From Entrophospora sp. SA101 (taxonomy: Eukaryota > Glomeromycota > Glomeromycetes > Entrophosporales > Entrophosporaceae): a stretch of DNA of 64,000 bases. The notes under the pieces were generated by a model. It had not been told where the DNA came from. It made no database searches and worked only from the letters and a program-made list of their open reading frames with translations. Below are positions 13,384 to 24,143 of this stretch, piece after piece. The stretch spans positions 30,917 to 94,916 of the forward strand of contig CAUDNR010001768.1 of the NCBI GenBank assembly GCA_958430865.1, read 5' to 3'. A program made the position numbers and the translations under genes. How positions within the stretch are numbered: position 1 is the stretch's first letter; each line of letters opens with the position of its first letter.

Positions 13384-15417
13384 TTAAATAGATTATTGGA
13401 CGAATATTCGAGCGATAGATAAATAAATTAAATTATATTAAAGAAAAAACTTCTTTAATTTAGAATCGATTACTATTATTGGTATATATACGTTTTATTT
13501 ATATTTATATGTATTAATTAATTAGAAATAATTTCATAGACATTTATATATATACGTGCACACACTGTTTTTACTATTTATTTATATACATACATATTAT
13601 CATTATTATAATTTATTAATTTTTCTTGTATATTGTATATATATGTAAAATTGTTTCTTTTTTTTTTTAATTTATTGATTTTATTTTTTTTTTTGTGGGA
13701 AAACGAAAAAAAAATAAAATGATAAATAATTAATCGCAAGTGGAACATCATCAGATACTTTTGATATTGAGAATGTTTTTCCTGCTCAAGTATGTTTTAA
13801 CAGCATAATAAGAATATTTTAATGGCTTTGGGCCAGGGTGCGAAATGTGTGATCAAAAATATCGTGGGAATGCCCGGTTTGGGAAAATTTTAACGGAAAT
13901 CTTCAAAAAATATCGGATCAAAAAAATTTTCTTAAATAACAATAAATACTAGTAGTATGGTTTCTATTCAAGTTTGTTTGAATAAAATAATATACGTATT
14001 CCCATTGTTAATCCAATCTAATTAAAATAATTTTTTTTATCAATCTATTTTCCTTCATAGTCCTTGTATATAGTGATAATAATAATAAATATTGGGTACC
14101 AGATATTTTTTAAGTCATAGTACTGGCAACCATAGCAGTAGCAATATATAGATTGTAAATATAATTATTGTAATTTTATAATCCCTTAACGATAAGAATT
14201 TATTGCACCAAGTTGTGAATATTTTCCAAAACGAATAAAACTAATAATTCGAATAAAAACAAATAATTCGAATAAAACGAATAATTCGAATAAAACGAAT
14301 AATTCGAATAAAATGAATAATTCGAACAAAGCGAATAAAACGAATAAAAGCGAATAAAAGCGAATAAAACGAATAAAATGAATAAAACGAATAAACGAAT
14401 AATTTAGAATAAACGAATAAAATGAAGAAATTGTATTAAGTAAAAATTTTAATCTAAAATTTATACACCAGAAAATGGCTGATTCCCAAAATTTTTTATC
14501 GGACTGCCTGGATTTTATAATAGGATTTTGCACTCCGCTTTGAGCTCAAATATTTTTTATTTTTATTTATAACAATTATGTGTTTTTCGTTATCGTTGAA
14601 TGAGATAAATAAAACATGTCTTATCGCTTATTACAATATTCATGATGATCATTTGATATTATAATTCTTAAATTTGCAAAGAGTTAATAAATTGATAATA
14701 AACTTAAGGAATCAATTTTAGGAAAGCCACACAAGCAAAGATGAGAAATTTAGCCGAGTGGTAATTTTCATTCCCTTAATAATACAAGTCTATTGAAAGG
14801 TGAACATGACCTCTTTGCATGTATAGGATAATGGTCCATCACCTTGTCATCCAAGTGGTAGTAAAAAAAAATTTGTTCCTTTTTTTGTGCGCGTCGTTAC
14901 GTTGTACGTGTGTGTGTCGTTGCTATACGTGTGCTGTATGTGCTTCCAATTACAAATTGTAGAGTTCTTTAAAAACCAACCCAAAAAAATAAAATGAATA
15001 AATCTGACTGATATTGATCACATGCGTCAGATTTAATAACCTCCCCCTCTCAATCATGCAATTGACTCCTCGTAATTATGGAATTTTTTCTATCACAGGT
15101 GAAGGTGAATTGAACAAGTCGGAAGACTTTGACAAGCAAAAGTAAATTGGACCATTTAACTAATGTTTCTCTAAAATTAGCCAATAAACTACCTGCGAAC
15201 AACCTCCATAACAATAATGCAATTTCTATGAACCCCAGGCCAGCCTCCCTGAAATAATTGCATCGTTGTATTAAGGTCATATTAGTCTTGTGTAGTTATG
15301 TTGCGAGGAATATATGAGAATGACTGTAATGGTTTAAATATTTGAGCAAAGTAATTCCATCCAATAATCAAACGTTGCATATCGAGTTGTTTGATGTCTC
15401 CAAATTGTCCAGATGCA
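13384..15417. other. Receptor 3' flank; no clear gene
   Basis: The stretch is AT-rich 3' flank (mirror 1878-3911). Poly-T and poly-A tracts near 13640-13720 could fold back on each other. A minisatellite lies at 14230-14424. Open frames here, such as 15050-15280 and 15282-15500 on the minus strand, show no recognisable domain. Confidence 0.55.
14230..14424. repeat. AATAAAACGAATAATTCG minisatellite (right arm)
   Basis: Imperfect tandem units of GAATAAAACGAATAATTC. A related array at 16730-16992 runs in the opposite orientation. Confidence 0.85.
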
Positions 15418-16410
15418 TGCAGTTTTCCGAGAGAAAAAGAGAAATAGTGAGAGAAGTAGAGAGAAGTAGAGATCTTCAATAACCGTGTTGCCTTTTTCAC
15501 CTTTAGCGTTTCTTATAATTATTTAATATCAATGACGATAAAGAATCTTATATAATTACCTGTACATAAATTTTGCTCTACATTTTGATTTTTATATGAT
15601 ATTTAGGCTATCGTGTAAAAGAACCAAAACGATGATAACGATCACCTTCAAACTAATATTCTGAGAAGTTAGACAAAAATACTCTTGGCTACAATCAGAT
15701 ATTGAAGTAGCCAACGAAGAAGAACAAAAAGAAAATTCCGATAGAGGGTTAACAGCATTAAGAATCGCTGTAAAGAACTTGAGGAAAAGAACATGTGTAA
15801 ATCTTGGAGTCTTTAATTTGAAAAATATGAAGCACTATTGTCACAAAATATATCGAAGGCATTATTGAGTAGAGCATATGTATGAATATAGTATCACATT
15901 CACATTCATATTCGTATTGCATTATGTTATTGAAATTATTTATTAATTGTTTTTAGTTTTTCTTTTTTCTTTCCTTTTTTTCCTAAAAAAAAAGGGACCC
16001 AAGTAAGAAGAGTTGATCAATTCAGGAACGAAGAATAGTTTTGAAATTGAAATTTTAGAAAATGAGGGAGATCGGTGGTGTGAACAATTCTGATGGGAGT
16101 ATAATAATTGAAGGTGAACAGAGCGACTGAATGGATCGATTGAAAATGACCAAAGATGAAATACGGGAGCTAAAATATGGGATACAGGAATTAAAAAACG
16201 GTTTGAGATTGTGGCATGATAAATGTTTATTGAGTATGAGAGAACATGTAATAATCGAAACGAATCTAAAGAATGAAGAATATGGCCGAACCATTGAACG
16301 AACAAATTGAAAACTCTAATAATAACGTAATTAAGTTTAAAAATAGAACATGATGTGCATCCATGGCATTACAGACTTTTGGGGAATGTAGAATAAAAGG
16401 AGAGTATGGT

Positions 16411-16524
16411 TGTTAACGGTCTGGTCCGGTCCAAAACCGTCAGTCTAATAGGGCCGGTCCAGACTGAATGGACCACGGTCGGGACCGTGTCTGGTCTTAG
16501 GTATTAAAGACCGTTTAGACCGTT
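16411..16524. repeat. GC-rich GGTCCGG/ACCGT repeat (right arm)
   Basis: This is an unusually GC-rich island with repeated GGTCCGGTCC, GGTCTGG and ACCGT words in both orientations. It begins with GTTAACGGTC. A second small island, 17001-17045, ends with GGTCCGGATAGTTAAC, so the two GTTAAC-bounded islands may be the ends of one roughly 635-bp element. Mirror: 771-884. Confidence 0.7.
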
Positions 16525-16729
16525 GAATTTTTTTTTCATAAAAGCATTTATTTCAATTTGCTAAAAAGATTACTCAATTCCAAATTATTAATACCTTAAA
16601 GTCTCAGAAGATAGCGCTCTATCTTTTAAAACTTTACGGTATATTCAAAAAAAAAAAAATATAGTTTTATATAAATCAAAATTCATTCACTGTCTCTATG
16701 AATCCTCATTCCTTCTATACAAATTTTTC

Positions 16730-16992
16730 GAAATATTCGTTTTGTTATTTGTTTTATATGTTTTATTCGAATAATTTGTTTTGTTCGAGTTGCTTGATTT
16801 ATTCGTTATTCGAATTACTTGAGTTATTATTTGTTTTGTTTTTTTTTTTTTCAAATCATTTGAATTATTTGTTTTATTCGAATTACTTGATTTATTTTTT
16901 ATCTGGTTTATTCGAATTACGTGATTTATTCGTTTTATTCATTTATTCGTTTTATTCGCGTCATTTGTTTTATTCGAGATTTGTTTTATTCG
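16730..16992. repeat. TTTTATTCGAATTA minisatellite (right arm)
   Basis: Degenerate tandem TTATTCGTTTTATTCG-type units. The mirror copy is 303-565 and the direct copy is 46536-46798. Confidence 0.85.
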
Positions 16993-17294
16993 GATAGAAA
17001 TCCTAAGTTTGGCTTCGGACCAACCCAACGGTCCGGATAGTTAACATCACTGATGGAGAGGAACTGAAAGAAATGCTGAACGATTAAATAAGTCAGTTGT
17101 AAATTCTAGCAATAATGTAATTATGAGATACGTGAATTAAGATGATACGAGTTTGTGATATGATAAATTTTCCGCTAGTGAGAGACTACGGAATTAATGA
17201 AGATGAAGATGAACTGAAGAATACAACTGAATGGTTGAATGAATCAATCAAAAATTCTTATAATAGTGAAATTAAGTTCAAAGGACGAAATGTA

Positions 17295-17745
17295 GAAATT
17301 AATAACTGATATAAATTTGAAATAACTTTTCTTTCTTATACACATCTCTATTATTATCATAAAATAATACCATCGATTCGCATTCAAAAATTTATATTCT
17401 TTTTTATCTTTTATCTTTTTAAACGAAAATCTTTATTGATTTGCGCTCGGACAAACAAAAAATAATGTTTACTGCATTTGTCACAATCGCATTCGTTAAT
17501 TTAGTCACAGCGAGACTGAATATATTAATGATTGGTTTAAAAGAAGACACGATAGCAATAAAAAACGGGAATTCTTTTAAAAGAATAAATTTCATTTTAT
17601 TAAAAATTATCCACCATTATAGTAAACTTCGTGTTACGTACACTCTATCCTTATTTTTTTAAAAAAAATTTCCATCCATTCATCCATCATCAATTCCGTA
17701 ATTTCATTCGTATAGTACATGCATTCATTCATTTATTCATTCGTA
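17295..17745. other. Intergenic, palindrome end to OXA1
   Basis: This is AT-rich DNA. A short frame from ATG 17466 encodes 64 residues beginning with a hydrophobic, signal-like stretch (FVTIAFVNLVTA), but no family is recognisable. CATTCATTCATTTATTCATT repeats lie near 17720. Identical DNA is at 47101-47551. Confidence 0.45.
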
Positions 17746-19232
17746 TTATTTTTCCAACTTTGAATCACTGTTATTATTAGGATAAACTTTCCGACCCTTT
17801 AGATTTTTTTTCTGTGGATTATAAGAAGTGGCAATGCTTTTAGCATCAAAGAGATCTTTTGGTTGTTTTTCAAGTACTGGTAAATCAACACTACGTCGAA
17901 AATCTTCATTGTTTAATATTATTGTTTGTATTGTACCAATTACTGTTGAGCTGATAAGATGTACTATTATTGCCTTTTTATTTTTCCACGATATTGATGA
18001 TGAGTGGTTAATTAATTGATAATTAATGATAGTTAATATTTAATCAATCAGTCAATTAATTAATATAATAATAATTTAATAATAGTAATATTCAATCAAC
18101 TAATAACAATCTTACTGAAGGCAATGTAATTCCAATTGGAAGTGAAACTAAAGTCAATGCACGGAAAAAATTGGCATATTTTAAATTTGGAGAACTAGCA
18201 GGTGCTGTCCTCAATCCAATCTTTTTTAGTAAATTAAATAAATATTAGTTTTCTTTACATTAATTATTATTATTTTCAATATACACATATTATTATTACC
18301 TCCATCATTACAAAGAAACTTGCAGTAGCAAGGACAGGCAAAACGTAATAAGGATCAGGTGAAGATAAATCTTGAAACCATAAGATACCGCCAGTTTTAA
18401 GATCTGGTACGTCAGCTTTGGAAATATTTCTTAAAGCCAAAAAAAAACAAAGTAGCGTTGGTGCTTGAACAAGTGCAGTTAGTAGGCCTTTAAATGGACT
18501 AACATTATGTTTTTTATACAAATCAATAATTTCCATCTTTAATTCTAATGATCTTGCTGGATTATTTGATTCTTTAGCAATTTTTAATTGGTCATTCAGT
18601 GCGTTGAATTCCGGTTGAATTTTCTGAAATTTTGCAACATGACGTTGTGAACTGATTAAAAAAGGTAAAAATGCCATACGTAATAAAAATGTTGCTGCTA
18701 CTATTGTTGAAAACCATGATAAACCTGATGTAACATGTAATGTTTCTAGTAATCCTTCAATAAATCCTACTGGTGTAGAATTCACCAATCCCAATGCTTT
18801 CAGATCGCCAATTTTCATAGCTGTTTCAGTTAATACTGATATATTATCTCCTGCAACAGTAGATGATGATGATAAATCGATATTATCAGTTAATGGTTCG
18901 AAAGCCTCGTATAAATCAGAATTGGGATTTGAATTGTCATTAATATTATTTGCAATATTTTGATTATTATTAGATTGTAAAGATGAATTTGTTGTAGAAT
19001 AAAAACGAAATGATTTTATTATTTTAATTGATTTAATTGATCGTTTTTTTGTAAAGAATTCATTCCTTATAATGCTACTATAGTTATTGTTACAAATGTT
19101 GTTGTTAATTGTGGAAGCAATAGCAGCAGTATTAGTAATGATGTTGATATTATTGTTGACATTGTTATTGGTTCTAAAAGTAGAAAATCCTCGGCATCTG
19201 TATACTATTATATCCAGTAACAATTTGTTTTT
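17746..19232 (-). CDS. OXA1: OXA1/YidC-type mitochondrial inner-membrane insertase, copy 1
   Basis: Inserts mitochondrially and nuclear-encoded proteins into the inner membrane from the matrix side. Inferred exons on the minus strand are up to about 19232-18300, 18220-18116 and 17973-17746, all joining in phase 0. Five membrane segments follow a long Asn-rich presequence: SWFSTIVAATFLLRMAFLPF (with the conserved helix-1 Arg), LTALVQAPTLLCFFLAL, YVLPVLATASFFVMME, FRALTLVSLPIGITLP and IIVHLISSTVIGTIQTII. The motif GLRTAPASSPN matches the family loop before helix 4, and the tail is basic. No in-frame ATG precedes the conserved part. A CAG acceptor at 19233-19235 suggests that a short upstream exon, not identified, supplies the start. 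Confidence 0.88.
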
Positions 19233-20310
19233 CTGATAAAATTATAATTATAAAGAAAACATGTCATTGTTAAAATCAAAAATTAATAATAAAAAACTCA
19301 TTAAACCAAACCAAAAGTTTTAAAACCTTGTTAAAAAAATTGGTGAAAGTACTGTTAGTGTTGTTGATGTTGTTGTTGTTTAATCTTATTATGCTTATTT
19401 AATTAATTAAATAAATAAATAAGTAATAAACTTTGATGAATAATTAATAATTTTTTACATACTTTTTTTTAACTTGACGAAACATTTTTTATCAAAAAAA
19501 AAAGATTTTGAATTGCCGATCTCGAATTTTCAAAAACGCGCGTTAAAAAATAGATGTCAATATTCAAAAAAACGTCAATTGTGCATACAATATGTCAAGT
19601 ATTGTCATACAAATGAACTGATTGAAACTATTAATGATATATCCCTATGTGTACATTCCCTATTGATATCGATATTTTTAGTGATTTAGTTAAGGAAAAA
19701 TGTAATATTTTAACACATCATGTACCATCTATCATATTTCCGAATCAAAAGTTTTAATATTCTCAAACTATTAGGAGATGAAAAAGGGTATTATATGAAG
19801 ATTTTGGTCATTATTGAAATGATTATCAAAGATTTCATATAAATCACTTTTAGTTGTGTTGTTTATTCATGGGTAAATTTTTGAGGTCATGTTATAAAAT
19901 TTGCTTATTCATTTTAGTAAAAACCTTGTTTAGCTATTATAAAAATTTTGAATTTATCTGTTACCTCTATATGTATTGCTCTAGATCTTACTCCAAAGCC
20001 ATTGATGCTACATTATTATTACTACCAATAATGTCATAATATTTCTTCTTCTATGTCACATCTTTCTCCGTTTCTTTATTATTTTCTTTAATTGATCTAT
20101 TACTGAATTGCCTCCGATGCAAAAGCTTTTACCGACGAAAAACAAATCCTAGAAGAAAAGAGTAAAAACAACGATTCCCTTTCTTCCTTCAAGTTATTCA
20201 CAGATGCCAATTGCCATTTCACTAAATAAAAAATCCGGATTCAACCCGGTCTGTTTGTTTTTATTTTTGTTTTGATTTATATCATAGGGTTGGTTTTTGC
20301 ATATTTTATA
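19233..20310. promoter_or_regulatory. Divergent intergenic region OXA1 / SAM carrier
   Basis: This region lies between two genes transcribed away from each other, so it should hold both promoters and probably the missing first exon of OXA1. It shows TTAATTAA and ATAAATAAATAA runs near 19400 and a CCGG...CCGG short palindrome near 20236-20252. Two frames (19474-19689, 19854-20039) lack recognisable domains. Copy: 49039-50116. Confidence 0.5.
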
Positions 20311-22065
20311 ATGAAACAAGAAGCCAAGTCCATGCCCAATCAACAACCTGCAAAAAAGTTCTCTGTTGAAAGTAAGCATTTTTTTATTTTATAAAATAAA
20401 ATTTTGTATGGTTTTTTACTTAAAAAAGTATGGATGATAAAAATGTATGAACTTAATTAAGCTATAACTGATATATAAATTAATTGCATGTAATTAAATA
20501 CATTACATGTGATTACTGGATTATTAAAAAATTTTTTTGTGGACAGAAAAATTAAAATATGGAAAAAAGAGAATATACAATAAACATGAAGCAAGCTCTA
20601 GTGGTAACAAATTATCGATTGTTATTTTTTATCAGAAAATGACTTAAATAAATAAAACTTTTCAATATATATAATATAAGGCTGGTGGTATAGCAGGAAC
20701 AGCGGTTGACACAATATTATATCCATTAGACACGATTAAAACAAGATTACAATCAAAATTGGGATTATACAAAGCAGGCAGTTTTCGTGGAATATATTCA
20801 GGAATAACTAGTGTAATAATTGGTAGTGCTCCTGGAGGTATGATTATTATTATTATAATGACAAAATTTTAAGTTTTAATCCAATATTTTTATATTTTTA
20901 TAAATAAATCTTTTATTGATTATAGCATCAGCGTTTTTTGTCACATATGAATTTTTAAAAAAAGGTTTAATAAATATGGAAGGAAATTCTAATAAATCTC
21001 ATAATGATTATAAATTAAAATATTTACCATTAATTCATATGGTTGCTGCGTCAGGTGGTGAAATTGCAAGTATATTAATAATAACAATAATAACAATTAC
21101 AATATTAATTCTTCTGATTAATGACCTCTTATAATAACATAATGATAATGATATGATAAAATAAAAAGTCTGCATGCATTGTCCGAGTTCCAACAGAAGT
21201 CATTAAACAAAGAATGCAAACTAAACAATATCATTCAACACTATTTGCTTTGAGATCTATATTTCAACAAGAAGGAATCCAAGGATTTTATCGCGGATAC
21301 TTGAGCACTGTGTTTAGAGAAGTTAGTATTATATGCTATATATATATATATACACACTAATCAAATTAGAGAATATTAATAATAAGATATAGCAATAATA
21401 AAAATGATTAATTGCAGAATCAATGATATTGAAAATATGTGTATAGACGATGTATGGATTAAGTAAAAGGCTACAACTATACTTATATATATATACAATT
21501 TTATTTTATCATTTGATTATTTGATTGAAGAGATTTATATTTTCTATAAATTGTTAATTCCTCTATTTTCCCTCACATTCTCATTTCTATATTTATTTAT
21601 TTTCTAGATACCATTCACCTGCATACAATTCCCACTATATGAATATTTAAAAGTTTTTACTGCACAAATTACAAACCGATCAAAAATTGAACCTTGGGAA
21701 GCTTCTATTTGTGGATCAATAGCTGGAGGTGTAGCAGCCGGACTTACTACGCCTCTGGATGTAGTAAAGACTCGTGTGATGTTATCGGCAAAAGTAATTA
21801 AATTCATAATTCCTTCTTCCACTTATTATTATCAATAATATTTATCATTAATTAATTATTGATTGATTGATAGAATCAAATTGTTCATAATTACTCTGGA
21901 GGAGTTGTTGATACATTCAATCGAATCATAAAAGAAGAAGGCGCAAGAAAATTGTTCTCTGGTATTGGTCCTCGTGTTTTGTGGATATCAATTGGTGGAT
22001 GTATATTTTTAGGAGCTTACGAAAAAACAAAGAAAATATTATGCGAAAATAATATTTTGGAATAA
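20311..22065 (+). CDS. Mitochondrial S-adenosylmethionine carrier (SLC25A26/Pet8 type), copy 1
   Basis: Exchanges cytosolic S-adenosylmethionine for S-adenosylhomocysteine across the inner membrane. Inferred exons are 20311-20371, 20596-20603, 20681-20837, 20926-21065, 21169-21321, 21608-21793 and 21874-22065, which join in frame to 298 residues, a normal length. Three carrier signatures are present: PLDTIKTR (from residue 38), PTEVIKQR (from 130) and PLDVVKTR (from 222). The second, with [12 protein letters not shown], and [14 protein letters not shown] are typical of the SAM carrier subfamily. Two oddities: exon 2 is only 8 nt (CTCTAGTG), and intron 4 starts with GCAAGT instead of GT, the only choice I found that keeps the frame (GGEI then SACIVRVP). 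The start is the first ATG, upstream of the first helix. Confidence 0.9.
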
Positions 22066-22164
22066 TTATAATAATAAAAAAATAAAATAAAAAGAGATAA
22101 AATTTGGTTTTATATAAATGATGTGAAATTGAAAAGAAAGCTTTTTAATGAGAATTTATAAAGC

Positions 22165-22340
22165 CTTGACCCTTATTCAGAAACTGCCATTGCTATTGCT
22201 GATGCATCAAGATTGCTCATCCATCTTTACCGCCTTCTCGAGAACCCGCACCTACACAAACCATCAATATATACTGGATAACACTTCTTCAGCACATTCA
22301 ATAACGAAAAGATCCAATGGGAGTCTCTTCTAGTCAGGGA
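22165..22340 (+). pseudogene. Small fragment of a dispersed protein-coding element
   Basis: One frame reads ETAIAIADASRLL and ends in WESLLVREI. It matches the relic at about 29060-29300 on the minus strand (ATAIAIAGASRLISAS ... QQESLLAKEIL). Both look like remains of the same repeat-family protein. An in-frame stop interrupts it. The rest of 22066-22921 shows only AT-rich intergenic DNA. Copy: 51971-52146. Confidence 0.45.
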
Positions 22341-22921
22341 AATTTAACGAAATAATTGGCCATTCATTATATAATGTTTTCCACTTGTTAATTTTCCAAA
22401 TACAATTACAACAACTTTATTGATATTCTTAGTTGCGTTGTTGCTATTTTGTTGTATATTAAATATTTTCAAAGGAAAAAAACTAGCTCTTTTCTCTCCT
22501 TTGTTAACAAATATTGCACCATGTGTTTTCGTTTGATTATATAATTTAATTTTTAGTTGTCTTTTTGAATTGCTTTATAAAGTCACCCAATAATCCTCTC
22601 CATCTTGAAAGAGTTTAGCAGTATAAATGATCTGGTAAATTATAATTTAACTAATAAATAAAATCGTTATTAACATTTGTTAACCTTGAAACATTTAATT
22701 AATTCTAATACAGCTTTGAGTTTATTGGCTTGTTAAAAGCTAATTTCTATTTCTACATCTCTCGATTTAGCTTGTTTGTTGTATCTATATAGTAAGTACT
22801 TTAGGAAGTGTTGGTGTGAAATGTTTGTTGAGGAAAATCCTTAACCGCAGTTAATATATTCGTCACGCCGTTGCAATTAATAAAATTAACACTTACTTAT
22901 TATATACATAACTAGTGAGTG

Positions 22922-23665
22922 ATGATAGTAAATTTAAAGCAAAAATGTCCTAATAGTAAAAATGTTTTAATAAAAACATTTTATCATCAATTTAAAACAA
23001 ATTCGTTATTAAGAGGAAGAATAAAAATACCAAGAATTGATGATGAAATTTCATCAGAATCAATAAAATATATTGATGAATTTGGTAAATTTGTTGGTGA
23101 TAAATCATTAAAATCAATTTTATCATCTTTTGATAGATCTAAATATTATTTGATTGAAGTTAGCAACAACATAAACAATACCAATAATAAATTATCAGAC
23201 GTTAATAATAATAACTACAATAAGTCATCAACATCATCGTCTTATTCACCAATTTGTAAATTGATTGATAAAAAATCATTCAATAAGAAATATTTTAACG
23301 AAAATCAAAATTTAAGTAATGGCAACAACAACAATAAAGTTTATAAAGAATTAAAGGTTAGTTGGAAAGTTAGAGAGGAAGTTCTATCAGACACAATTGA
23401 TAAAGCAACCGAGTTTTTAAAAGAAGGCTATGACTTGAATATTGTTATAAGTCACAGTAGAAGTGTGAATAGTAGTAAATTGGTTGATGTCAGCGGTGTG
23501 ATAGAAAAAATTACAAATGGTATAAAAGATTACGCTAAAGTTGATGAAAAATCAGTTGAATGGACAGGTGGATCCGTCATTTTAAAGATGGAAAATAAAA
23601 TTGCACGCCATGTAGATAGTGGCAAAAATAAAGGTGATATTGGGGATGAAGATGTTGGAATCTAA
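22922..23665 (+). CDS. Mitochondrial translation initiation factor IF-3, copy 1
   Basis: Binds the small mitochondrial ribosomal subunit and promotes correct initiation. This is a single exon of 247 residues. After a basic mitochondrial presequence, the IF3 N-domain pattern is visible (RGRIKIPRIDDEI, YIDEFGKFVGDKSLKSI, YYLIEVS, SPICKLIDKKSF). It is interrupted by an Asn/Ser-rich insert, then comes the C-domain (KELKVSWKVREEVLSDTIDK, ATEFLKEGYDLNIVI). Order and spacing match the bacterial factor apart from the insert and a charged C-terminal tail. The ATG at 22922 is preferred over the in-frame GTG three bases earlier. It is similar in role to yeast AIM23. Confidence 0.82.
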   Translation: MIVNLKQKCPNSKNVLIKTFYHQFKTNSLLRGRIKIPRIDDEISSESIKYIDEFGKFVGDKSLKSILSSFDRSKYYLIEVSNNINNTNNKLSDVNNNNYNKSSTSSSYSPICKLIDKKSFNKKYFNENQNLSNGNNNNKVYKELKVSWKVREEVLSDTIDKATEFLKEGYDLNIVISHSRSVNSSKLVDVSGVIEKITNGIKDYAKVDEKSVEWTGGSVILKMENKIARHVDSGKNKGDIGDEDVGI

Positions 23666-24143
23666 ATCCTATTAAAATAATTAAACTGATTAATCAATTC
23701 CAGTTAAAAGCATTCATTATAACACTTTAACATTATAAAATTTGATAACCGAATAAATTAATGATTTTATGCATCATTGCTACTAAAAAAAATATATATA
23801 TTATTAGATAATTATTATGATATTGAATCATTTATCTCAACTCTGATGCTTTTAGCAACTTTTTAGAAGTAGTTGTTGGTATTCTTCTCATTACCATTTT
23901 CAAGATCTTCAGCTGCTACTAGATGATAGGCCTGTTTATTATGGATTTTATTATCACACAAATTCAAAAAATATTCTACATGATACAAATAGAAATGTTA
24001 TTGAATTACACACCGTCATGAGAATACATACAAAGATGAATCACAAATATGTGAGATGTTAACATACGTTTATATGTATATAATGTCTTAACTACTTATT
24101 TATTAACACTAGTATAAGAATGAAGTCTTGGCTTTTATGCGAT

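Larger units (their letters stand above)
9277..17294. repeat. Right arm of the large inverted repeat
   Basis: This is the reverse complement of 1-8018. Its last 1,877 bp (15418-17294) also belong to the 16.8-kb direct duplication and so occur a third time at 45224-47100. Unlike the left arm it runs without a gap into both the central spacer and the OXA1 region, so this arm is the better anchored of the two. Confidence 0.97.
16070..17315 (+). pseudogene. Decayed repeat-bearing coding relic (right arm and junction)
   Basis: Two diverged stretches, about 16070-16330 and 17050-17315, appear to be versions of the same sequence. Both carry a GTTTGWGATW-like core followed by GAAC(G)AA...AAATTCTAATAATA...ATTAAGTT. 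Short frames such as ATG 16147 (contains EIRELKYGIQELKNG) and ATG 17160 (contains EWLNESIKNSYNSEIKFK) look like remains of a helical protein. The GC-rich repeats and the minisatellite sit between them. I do not recognise a family. Mirror: 1-1225. Direct copy: 45876-47121. Confidence 0.35.

Noticed and set aside
19474..20039. Two short frames in the OXA1/SAM carrier intergenic region
   Set aside because: No ATG support for the first, no domain in either; more likely promoter or 5' leader DNA.
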